Below are positions 51,901 through 63,900 of a stretch of 64,000 bases of DNA, piece after piece (positions within the stretch are counted from its first letter, which is position 1; each line of letters begins with the position of its first letter). The notes below the pieces were generated by a model. It was not told the origin of the DNA, did not search any database, and saw nothing but the letters and a program-made list of their open reading frames with translations. Both the position numbers and the translations under genes were made by a program. Source of the stretch: Liolophura sinensis (taxonomy: Eukaryota > Mollusca > Polyplacophora > Chitonida > Chitonidae); assembly GCF_032854445.1 (NCBI RefSeq), contig NC_088302.1, positions 50,438,046-50,502,045 of the forward strand. Direction: 5' to 3'.

Positions 51901-54900
51901 TGTCAGCTTAAATCTATTAAGTAAGGAGGACGGTCTCATGGACATAAGGGATTTGCCCACTCCTCTAGATGTGTTCATACCAGTGAACAGTGAGTTTTCC
52001 TTGTTTTACACATTTTACACATTCAAAGGTGAAAAAACCACAAAGGTAGAAACCTGTGTTTAGTGTATTTCTGCACCTTTGAATGTTTGAATGCTTTTCC
52101 TCATTTTACTTCTTTCCCTAACTGTGTTTGTGTATACCTGCGCTGTACATCACATAAATGTACTTTCTTTCTCCTACTTTCTTCTGTAGTGTGTGTGTCT
52201 GCATACCTGTGAATAGTGAGTTTTTCTCGTTTTACACCTTTCCATACTTGTGTTTGTGTAATTTTGTTATGTATATTTTCACATACCTGTGAATGGGTGA
52301 GAACTTCTAACTTTACTCACCAGTGTTCAGTGTACTCCTGTACTCTACATCTCTTCATACTTGTGCAGTAGTGAGTTCTTGTTTAGCACATGTTCAAACC
52401 TCTGGCAATGTATTTTATTTATTTGAGTGGTGTTCTACGCTGTGCTCAAGAATATTTCACCTATACGAAAATGGCCAAACCATTCGCAGGTTGTTGGCAC
52501 TCTTTCCCAGGTACAACCAGAGAGGAGGCCAGCATGAGCTGCGCTGGCATGGGTCATTGCGCAACACTGGCACGCTGTATTTTACTGCAGTATTTATCTT
52601 GACAACAGTGAGCAGAAACCGATAGTGCTCTGCATATCCTAATCTGCTACATGCATGTAAGCCTCCAAACAGTGTGAATAGAAGCCTATAGTTCTCTACA
52701 TATCTAGTCAACTACATGTATGTAACCCTCCAACAATGTGAACAGAAGCCTATAGTGCTCTACATATCTAGTCAACTACATGTATGTAACCCTCCAACAA
52801 TGTGAACAGAAGCCTGTAGTGCTCTACATATCCTAGTCAACTACATGTATGTAACCCTCCAGCAATGTGAACAGAAGCCTATAGTGCTCTACATATCCTA
52901 GTCTGCTACATGTATGTAACCCTCCAGCAATGTGAACAGAAGCCTATAGTGCTCTACATATCTAGTCAACTACATGTATGTAACCCTCCAACAATGTGAA
53001 CAGAAGCCTATAGTGCTCTACATATCTAGTCAACTACATGTATGTAACCCTCCAACAATGTGAACAGAAGCCTATAGTGCTCTACATATCTAGTCAACTA
53101 CATGTATGTAACCCTCCAAACAATGTGAACAGAAGCCTATAGTGCTCCACATATCCTAGTCTGCTACATGTATGTAGCCCTCCAAACAGTGTGAACAGAA
53201 GCCTATAGTGCTCTACATATCCTAGTCAGATACATGCATGTAACCCTCCAGCAATGTGAACAGAAGCCTATAGTGCTCTACATATCCTAGTCAGCTACAT
53301 GTATGTAACCCTCCGAACAGTGTGAATAGAAGCCTATAGTGCTCTACATATCCTAGTCAGCTACATGTATGTAACTCTCCAACAATGTGAACAGAAGCCT
53401 GTAGTGCCCTACATATCCTAGTCAGCTACATGCATGTAACCCTCCAACAATGTGAACAGAAACCTATAGTGCTCTACATATCCTAGTCAGCTACATGCAT
53501 GTAACCCTCCAGCAATGTGAACAGAAGCCTATAGTGCTCTACATATCCTAGTCAGCTACATGTATGTAACCCTCCGAACAGTGTGAATAGAAGCCTGTAG
53601 TGCCCTACATATCCTAGTCAGCTACATGCATGTAACCCTCCAAACAATGTGAACAGAAACTATAGTGCTCTACATATCCTAGTCAGCTACATGCATGTAA
53701 CCCTCCAAACAATGTGAACAGAAACCTATAGTGCTCTACATATCCTAGTCAGCTACATGTATGTAGCCCTCCAACAATGTGAACAGAAGCCTATAGTGCT
53801 CTACATATCCTAGTCAGCTACATGTATGTAGCCCTCCAAACAATGTGAACAGAAACCTATAGTGCTCTACATATCCTAGTCAGCTACATGTATGTAGCCC
53901 TCCAAACAATGTGAAGAGAAACCTATAGTGCTTTGCATATCCTAGTCAGCTACATGCATGTAACCCTCCAACAATGTGAACAGAAGCCTGCAGTGCTGTA
54001 CATACCCTAGTCAGCTACATGTATGTAACCCTCCAACAATGTGAACAGAAGATTCTAGTGCAGCCGACACCCTCATATCTCACAGTAGTGAGTTGTAGTG
54101 ACACTGGCATACCCTTATTTGTATGAATAGCAAGTTGTATTGACACTGACATCCTTGTTTTTGGGAATAGCGAGTTGTAGTGACACTGACATCCTTGTTT
54201 CTGGGAATAGTGAGTTGCAGTGGCACTGACATCCTTGTTTTTGGGAATAGTGGGTTGCAGTGGCACTGACATCCTTGTTTCTGGGAATAGTGGGTTGCAG
54301 TGGCACTGACATCCTTGTTTCTGGGAACAGTGGGCTGCAGTGGCACTGACATCCTTGTTTCTGGGAACAGTGGGCTGCAGTGGCACTGACATCCTTGTTT
54401 CTGGGAATAGTGGGTTGCAGTGGCACTGACATCCTTGTTTCTGGGAATAGTGGGCTGCAGTGGCACTGACATCCTTGTTTCTGGGAATAGTGGGTTGTAG
54501 TGACACTGACATCCTTGTTTCTGGGAATAGTGAGTTGTAGTGACACTGACATCCTTGTTTCTGGGAATAGTGAGTTGTAGTGACACTGACATCCTTGTTT
54601 CTGGGAATAGTGGTTTGCAGTGGCACTGACATCCTTGTTTCTGGGAATAGTGGGCTGTAGTGGCACTGACATCCTTGTTTCTGGGAATAGTGAGTTGTAG
54701 TGACACTGACATCCTTGTTTCTGGGAATAGTTTGTTGTAGTGGCACTGACATCCTTGTTTCTGGGAATAGTGGGTTGCAGTGGCACTGACATTCTTGTTT
54801 CTGGGAATAGTGGGCTGCAGTGGCACTGACATTCTTGTTTCTGGGAATAGTGAGTTGTAGTGACACTGACATCCTTGTTTCTGGGAATAGTTTGTTGTAG

Positions 54901-57900
54901 TGGCACTGACATCCTTGTTTCTGGGAATGGTGGGTTGCAGTGGCACTGACATCCTTGTTTCTGGGAATAGTGGGCTGCAGTGGCACTGACATCCTTGTTT
55001 CTGGGAATAGCGAGTTTTAGTACTAGATTCATCATTCATTACACCTCAGAATCATCAATTCTCTTGATGATGGTACTCTTGATCAAAAATTTATGTGAAA
55101 TATTTGGGAAGTAGTGTAACTTCTGAGTGATGCATGTTGCTCTCCGAATACATGTATGCATTTATTTATATATTTGACTGGTGTTTTACGCTGTATTGGA
55201 GAATATTCGGAAGGTAGGTATGTACGTTTCAATAGTGTCCAGTGCCACTAATGTCTCAAAGAAGGCTTTTTAAAGAAGATCATTTCATTTGTACATTATC
55301 CTGATCTTAATATGCTTTTCACAGAGTTTTGCATCAGGTCTGTCCGCAACCTGCGCATGGTTGTGGATTTTCTCCCAGGCAATGCCCGATTCCCTCCCAC
55401 ACCAGTGCCAGCCACCGTTGCATAAGTGAGACGTTCTTGAGTACGGCGTCCAACATCAATCAGATGAACAAATAAATATACATGTACTGATTTTAAGTCA
55501 GATATTCTTAAAAAGAAAGAAAACAGATAAGTCAACCTTATTTATTTTGGACAGAAGAGAGGTGAAAACGGACATAGCAAACTACAGCAATTTCGTTCTG
55601 AGGAACTGTAACGTTGTAAAGCAACTTTTAATCTGGAATTCCTACGAATCCATGGGTGGTATCCTGTCAGAGAAACTGGAAATATTTTGTCTCATTACCC
55701 TTATACCGCGCACAGATATGCATGTATATGGCTGAAAGGCAAAACAGGGTTCAGGTGGTGTTAGTAGTGCATGATTAGTTAATATTGGTAGCATGGAGAA
55801 AGTGTGAAGTGAGAATTCTTGTCAACATCATAAACCAGAAACTCTTTAAGTTGTTTAAAGTAGTAATTCCATAGCTAGTTCCTTTTAATAAACAGTGACG
55901 ATATTTTTCATAAAATTGAAACTTTTCCGGTTCATCTGTTTTTATTAAGATGCATCTACATGTATGTGACAATGTAATTTTGGGTTTTGCAGAAAAGGAA
56001 AGTTCCCAGAGCTGGGAAGGAGAATTCAAGATCATGGTTTACTATGACACTGACTCTGGCGAGGTGTTGAAAGAACCGAGTTTACCCATGGGTCTGTCTG
56101 TGGCTTCTAAGAAGGGCTATTTGGTGATCGTAAAGCTTATCCTGGGTGTGGCGGACTTACAGGTGGACATGCTGGTTAGAGCAGGAGCGGCGTTAAAGGA
56201 AGACGAGGAGTTTTACCAGGACGGTGCCAAGATTGTGACACTTCCACATAATGACAACCAAACTACGAGCACCGGTTCCATCACTCAAGACAAGTACACT
56301 GTCTTCTTAGAAGAGGCAGACTATGACAGTGCTTTGAATGCCTACTGCGCCAGTCCTAACGCAACTTGCTCAGGTGGGACAGCTGACGGAAACCGCACCT
56401 TCTACCTGGCATTTCTGCCGACCCCTGGTCAGGTATTGGTGCCAGGTGACTGGGATGGTGAGTGTTACAACTACACCTGTGCTGCTACCATGGCTTTGGT
56501 GGATACCCGAATATCTGTGCTGAGCACAGCCTGTGTGTTCTGGTCAAAGGAAGAAAATAAGTGGTCCACACAAGGCTGTGTTGTGAGTATATTTATTACA
56601 TGTGACCTCGTCATTGTGATTATTATCATGTATGGGACAACTATAGATGTAATTAAAGCCATGAAATGGTCTTTTGTAAACTAACTTGTGCTAATGCCTA
56701 ATGGGAATGGATTGAAATTTGTAACAAGTGTAGGATATAAAAGACTATGGCATATTTAGATTGAGTAAAACCAGAGCAATGACGACAGTGTGATACTTGG
56801 CAAATCGTCACACGTAACTCATTGAATTTGTCCTTTTGTCAGTTTGTCTCAATTAAGGTTTTGTTAATTGTTCATGTAAGTGCCTAAATTAATTGAAGCA
56901 ATTATAAGCCCCATAGTACCATGTCTTGGAGGGCATGTTAGCAGAATTAGGTCATGCACATCAGTAAGTCATTTAGGAGTCACAGGCATCAGTGAGCACT
57001 AAAGTCACAGGTATCAGTGTGTACTAAAGAGTCACTGGCATCAGTGAGCACTAACGAGTCACATGCTTCACTAAGTACTAAGGAGTCATTGGCATCAGTC
57101 ATTGGCCACAGCATCTACTGAGGAGTCACAGGCAACAGTTAGTACTAAGGAGTCACAGGCAACAGTTAGTACTAAGGAGTCACAGGCAACAGTTAGTACT
57201 AAGGAGTCATAGGCAACAGTGGATACTATGGAGTTGCATCAGTTATTTCTAAGGAATCACAGTAATTAAGTACTGAGTTATTGTAGGCAACAGTGGGTAC
57301 AAAAGAATCATAGACAACAGAGAGTACTAATGAATCAGAGGCATGAATGAGTGTATAAGACATACTGTTAGGTATCACAGGCACAGGCATCAGTTTGTAT
57401 ACAGGACTGTTACATGCATTTGTGTCTGTTTTAGGCTACTCGTCTATCCACCCTGGATCAGGTTCATTGCTCATGTACTCGTGTGGGCCTCTTCTCCATG
57501 AGTTTGTTCGTGATGCCAAACCAAGTGAACCCTATCAAAGACATCCTATTGTTCCTCACCTTCTTTGACAATCCTCTATTGGTGTCTGTTGTTCTGTGTA
57601 TCTGGCTACTGTACTTTGTGCTCCTGATTTGGACCAGACACAGAGACAAATACGATGATTCCCTGGTGAGTGAGCCCACTCTCTGACAACCCTCTGTTGG
57701 TGTCTGTAGTTTTGTGTATCTGGCTACTGTATTTTGTGTTGCTGCTTTGGGCCAATCACAGAAACACTGGTAAGTTTGCTCTTTGACAGTCCAGTGTTGG
57801 TGTTTTTCGCTGCTTGTACTTTATTTACAATTTTCTTCACTGCAGTGGCAAGTATGCAGTGTGCAGAGACACCACTGTGATGTGTCTAAATTGTTGGACT

Positions 57901-60900
57901 AAAAAAGTCCCCGTTTCAGATTGTCTGAATGCACTGTGCACTAGCAGGATTATTACTTCATTGTTACCAATAATGCCATACTCAAGAATTTTTCACTTTT
58001 ACAACTGAAGTCAGAGTAAGAGGAAACAAAAGTAACCCACCAAGTTAAACCACAGACCTTTGGCGAGTTACAGACAAATACAGAGAAGCTGAGTTTTGCT
58101 TTGCATTACTGTTGCAGTCCGGTGTGACAGTGCTGACAGACAATCAGCCAGATGACCGATACATGTACCTTATTGGTGTGTCCACGGGCTGGTGGCGACA
58201 GGCAGATACTTCAGCTAGAGTCTTCATGTTCCTGGAAGGCGCCATGGGGCGGAGTTCACGCCACGTGCTATCTGATGGGAGACGGAAGCGGTTTTGTAAG
58301 GGTGCAGACGACTGGTTCCTCATGACAACTGTTGACAGTTTGGGAGATTTGGAATCGGTGACCGTCTGGCATGACAACTCTGGTGCCCATCCTTCTTGGT
58401 GAGTCGGAAGGTGGAAGCTACATGTATGGTACTAGTAATTAAAGTTTTAGCAAAAGTAACATGTACACGTGGTCAGCATAAAAATTGCACTTGTAAGGGC
58501 TGTTGTTTTTTTTTTGATAAAAAGTTCTCAATTGCGTAAGAACCTGCCTGTAATCTCTGGTGAAGATAAAACAGAGAATCTACACATATTTTTGAAAATG
58601 CCTGTCTGTGGATGGGTAAGCACATCATGAAAATCCCCATGCAGTTTTGCACCAAGAAGCTCAAATTTGGATCATGTCTTCTTTTTGGCATTTTTAGGTT
58701 AATGCGCATCTTTTTGTGTGATTATTTGGGTGATAATTAGTGGTCTTAGCAGGAAAATGAAAGTGATCAGCAGAAAGCTTGCGTTTACACGTAGCCTCAT
58801 GTACATGTGTGTCATTGAAGCAATTTGTACCAGGTTTTGTTAGAAAGGGGAGTAAGAGGTCAGGGAGGATACAGTTAGAGTGAGGTTTTGGGAAGGTGTT
58901 GGGTGGGGGTGTGGGAGGGGCATGTTGGGTGGGGGTGTGGGAGGGGCGTGTTGGAGTGTCGAAGCAGAAATGAGCAATTTCCCGAACCACATGTAAAGAC
59001 ATGAAGGAAGCCGACAGGAATAGCTGCCATTGATCTTCAAACTGAAGGGACGAGGCTGATGAGAGCTGACAGAGCCATCACCTGATAGTCTTATCTCCCA
59101 ACTCCTGGGCTTATAAAGCGAATTCTCAAAAGAACAGTCAGTTTGTTGACATCCACATAAACGTTTTTCAGGTTTCTGAAGAGCGTGGTTGTACAGGATT
59201 TACTGACTCATGATACTTGGACCTTCATGTACAATGATTGGCTGTCATTAGACCACGGACCTCTGCAAATCCTAGTTACTTTGCCAGCATTCAGCGCTCA
59301 GGAGATTAGGAAAAACTCCACCTATCAGTTCCTAGCAAAGTGGACTCATGATATGAGAGACCAGCACCTGTGGTTCAGTATCTTCGCCAAGCCTTTACAG
59401 AGTCCGTTCACACGCACGCAGCGCTTGTCGTGCGCTCTGGTTTTGCTGCTTACGGCCATGCTGACCAATCTGATGTTTTATGGGATTCCCACAGATAATG
59501 TTGAGGATCAGTTTGCTGTTCAAGGATTGGTCTTCTCTGTGACGTCCATTATGATTGGCCTGGAAACGGCGCTGATTATGTTTCCGATTAATTTCGTGTT
59601 GGTCCAGCTCTTTCTCAGAGTAAAGCCTAGAATCAGGACATCTGTCACAGACAGTTTCAAGAAGAGAAAATCATCTGCCAAAAAATTAAATGATACAGCA
59701 GAGGAAAAACTGTATGAGAAACATGAAAGAGGAATGTCCAAACAAAATAACAAACTGAACTCCTCCAGAGTAGAGGATGAAGCTGAAAATAAGTCAGCAG
59801 AACACAAAGGGGACTTAATGACAAGCACTTCAAAAGACAAATCATGCAAAAGCACTTTCAGGGAAAATGTGAATAACTCTGCTCGAAAAGCTGAAAAGAA
59901 TCAAGTTAACATTACAGGAAAACCTCAGGATTCTTCCTCTGACAAACCAGCAAAGTCGACAGAGGACATATCTGCAAATGTTTCCACACCAGAGCCTGAG
60001 GACGTACATGTTTCTTTCGTGAAGGAAGGACTTGACTCTCAAACTGATGTCAACAAGTTCAAACCAACTGGTGTACCAGTGTCCACAAGTGCCAATGCTG
60101 AAAATGCCAAGATGAAAAGTGTCTCGGTGAGTTCAATACAGAGGGGGAATGTGGATAAAAGAGGACACCTGGACCAACCCCAAGGGTATCAACCCAACCC
60201 TGCTCGTGCAGCCAGAATGTAAGCTATGCAGAGATAACTGCTCCTATCATGCATGTATTATAATTTGATATGAAGTTCAGCACCCCCTGAAATTGCCAAG
60301 TAGCGTGATCAGTATTATGAGACGAATGTGATCTGTAAGGCCAATAATGTGATAAAAATAGGAAACAGCTTTGCATCAGGGGTGACGGCAGTTGTCCAGT
60401 TATTCACAGAAAAAAAGAAATAAAAAAATTATAAGACATAATAATAATTAAAGCGGTTATCCAACAGCGTTTCCGGGATCCAGGCTGCTAGTCTTTTACC
60501 ACTTCTGGTAGCCTGATGTCTATAAAGTTCATGCTAATGAGAAAAAAGCGAAGGAAAAAAAAAGGCAGGAATTACCTGAATTTGAACCACATGCAACTAG
60601 CCAGGTATTGGTCAGTATCGGCCAAATTTGCGTACCAAACTTTCATACCAAACTCATTGTTTTTTCTTAAATCTTCGTAGGGCGATTCACGTAGAAACTC
60701 TAAAAGAAGATTTTATCTCGATGTGTTTAACCGTTTTGGAGATGATTAGTTAAGCGTATCAATAAAATTCAAAATGGCCGCTAAATCACGTCACTGGCCA
60801 ATATCACAAAACGTCAAAAGTTGCTTCACATATTCGTCATTTAGACTTCATATTCTGGTTTTTCTGCCTTTACCACATTTTAAGATTTTGAAATTTTACG

Positions 60901-63900
60901 AGCTGAGAATAATAATAATAATCTGAACGATTTAAAGAGGTGCCCCGCTAGGATAGTGTGGAACCCTTATAATAATAAAAATCTGAACGATTTAAAGAGG
61001 TGCCCCGCTAGGATAGTGTGGAACCCTTATAATAATAATAATCTGAACGATTTAAAGAGGTGCCCCGCTAGGATAGTGTGGAACCCTTATAATAACATGA
61101 TACTCCAGAGGGATGGGTAGGTTTTTTTTCTTCATGCACATGAGAAAGTAATTTACATTTATGAAATCTCCTAAAGGCTCACTCTGCTAAATATGGGCAA
61201 ATATATAAAAATTGGGCACATGGGTCCCTGGTTTACTCTATATACCTGCCACGCATAACACTGCCAACCATTATATCTGATGTCCTTCCACCATTATGTG
61301 GGTGAAAAATCCTTTACTCAAACAGCAGTCGTGTTTAAGAATGAAATTCAATCTTGATTTGTATTTGAAATCGATCAGTGATATTAAATAGGTATTCACT
61401 TCTACAAAGTGTATTTACATGTACGTTAAACATATTTTCAGAGCACTTTTGTATTGTAAAAAAGATATTTCTCGTGTTCAAAGCTGCTACGATATGAAAT
61501 ACTTGTTGACGTAGTCTTAAGTCCTTTTTCCTGTGTTGACTGAAGAGCATAATTGTCAAACAATAATGCATGAAATACATGCAGTGATTGTTTTTGGATT
61601 GGTGAGCTTAACTTAATTTGGTTGACCTTAAATCTGGTGGCGTTGTTGTTGAATAGTTATAATGGCAATAAAATAGTATTACATTATTTTGATTTAGTAT
61701 TAAAGTGTAAAACGTAAATGTAAAAGAAACTGTTAAAGTCTTCTTCTTATTTTAAGGCTGCCATGGTGGTTTGTCTATATCAACTGGCTGCTCCTCATCT
61801 GTACAGCCTTCACTGCGTCTTTCTTTGTCATGCTGTATGGTCTCAAGTTTGGGTACAGTCGCAGTGTGCAGTGGGCCGTGTCTTTCTTTACCACCTTCTT
61901 CACCAGCGCATTCATTACGGAACCCTTCAAGGTCGTTGCATTGGCTCTGCTTCTTACCCTGATTCTGAAGAAACATGTCACTGATCAGTACCACATAGGT
62001 GAGACATTCCACTGATAAAACACCTCACAGTTGAGACGTATCACTGATAAACACCTTACATGTGAGGTCTATCACTGATGAACAACATACAGGTGAGACG
62101 TGAGATGAACACCTGACGGTTGAGACATATCACTGACAAACACACATGTGAGAGTAACACTGATAACGCAGGTGAGACGTATCACTGATAAACAACGCAG
62201 GTGAAACGTATCACTGATAAACAACGCAGATGAGACATACCACTGATAAATAACACATTGATAAACACCTCACAGTTGAGACGTATCACTGATAAACAAC
62301 GCGCAGGTGAGATATACCATTCATAAACAAGATCGGAGAGACATACCAGACATGCACGTTCATGGTCTGGAAGTGGATAATGTCGGAACCATGCTTAGAT
62401 TCACTTACACCAATCAAACAAATATTTACTGCTGGAAGTCAAATAAACGTCTCTCAAGGGAAAGAGTAGCTGTAATAATGTACTGCTGTTAGGAAGTTAA
62501 TGCTGTGAAAAAAAGTGAGATGGTACATTTTGCATTAACCATTTCTCTGACCAAGTTTTTGTGCAATCCGTGGGGTGGGGTGATGAACACCCATTGCAGT
62601 ATAACCGGACAATATTCGTTTTCTATTTTACAAGTTAACAAGGAAGATGAACTAGAAGAAAGCTTTGAGAAGCAGAGACGGGAAGGTTTTGAGACCGAGG
62701 AGATTGCAGCGCCCCAAACCTTCACCCAGCGGGCCCTAGACGCAGTTCGGGAGCGGGTGCGGATGCAGTGGCGAATTCAGGAGCTGCTCAAAGAGTTGGC
62801 GCTATACCTGTCGTTTGTGGTTGTGGTTGTGGTCGTTGCTCATGGGCATAAACATGTGGACACGTGTTTCCGTGCCACAAAATCAGTGGAGGACATGTTT
62901 GTCCACGCCACGTACGTGAATAACACCCAGCCTTTTTCAGAGGTAAGGCAATCTTGAAGCAACCTGAGCACAGTGCATTTTGTTGTACCGACGTTCGTAA
63001 TTCAACTAAATCAAAGCATGTGAACTGTCAGTTGATTTTACCGTATTTCACGTATAGGATTTCACGTATAGGATTGGCATATTTCAAAGGACACATTTGG
63101 CTTGATTCTGATTGATTTATCGACCTTATATGGCGGCTTAAGAGTTTATTTTTTTTTAACTTCTGATCAGAAAATTTTAAGTTGTGGCATCATTTAAAGG
63201 TCTAAACATGCTTCTGAAAGGACATTTTTATGTACCAAACTTGAGGTGAAACACATTAATTTAAATGTACTTGTTATAATTCACTCACAGAGTAAATATC
63301 TATTTTCAAAAACATGCATACAGTGCTTCCAACCGAGATTCCGTTTAACAAGTGTGATTTTTTTAATTAAGTTATGTACACATTACGCATGCAACATAGT
63401 GAGATAAATTAATATATAAATTATCCAGAATCATTTCACCACTTTTTGGCACTTTTTACAATGCCTTTTCGAACTCTATTGATGTCTAGTGGTACATTGT
63501 CAAACTAGAAGGAACTAAATGTGAATGTATGACCTCTAGTTGACCTCCGTGACAGGTGTCCACTGTGGAGGACATGTGGGAGTACATCAGTGGATCGTTT
63601 CTGCCAAATCTCTACGCCATCCCTCAGGAGGCCCTCCCATCCCAGAGTTATCCACCCCTTTGTGCTAATGGTGTAACTTTTCCGATAGGACTGGCCAGGC
63701 TGCGTCAGATTCGTAAAAATCCAGGTAAGGAAGGAATACCTATGAGATTGCGTGTATGTCAATGCATCTCTGTTCTGTTAATAAAGCTATTCATTATTAC
63801 AAATCTGGTAAGACCTCTTGTTGCATTTGCAAATCAGATGGGTGGATGTCTAAGAACAGTCTAGACGTTCAGGTGCCGTGCAAGAAGAGTCAATGTACGA

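Larger units (their letters stand above)
55021..55992 (+). other. intron 31, non-array 3' part
   Basis: About 970 bases with two SINE pieces (55150-55205 antisense, 55330-55485 sense); the rest is unique. Confidence 0.6.

Noticed and set aside
52595-54060. CRISPR-like or centromeric array
   Set aside because: Spacers are absent: units are contiguous and vary only by point changes; the host is an animal intron.
54015-55039. Three overlapping minus-strand open frames of 306-325 codons (repeated SQKQGCQCHYN-type peptides)
   Set aside because: They are the three phases of the stop-free 40-bp minisatellite; no start context, splice sites or non-repeat sequence.
61752-62012. Minus-strand frames over exon 36
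   Set aside because: Antisense shadows of a conserved transmembrane exon.
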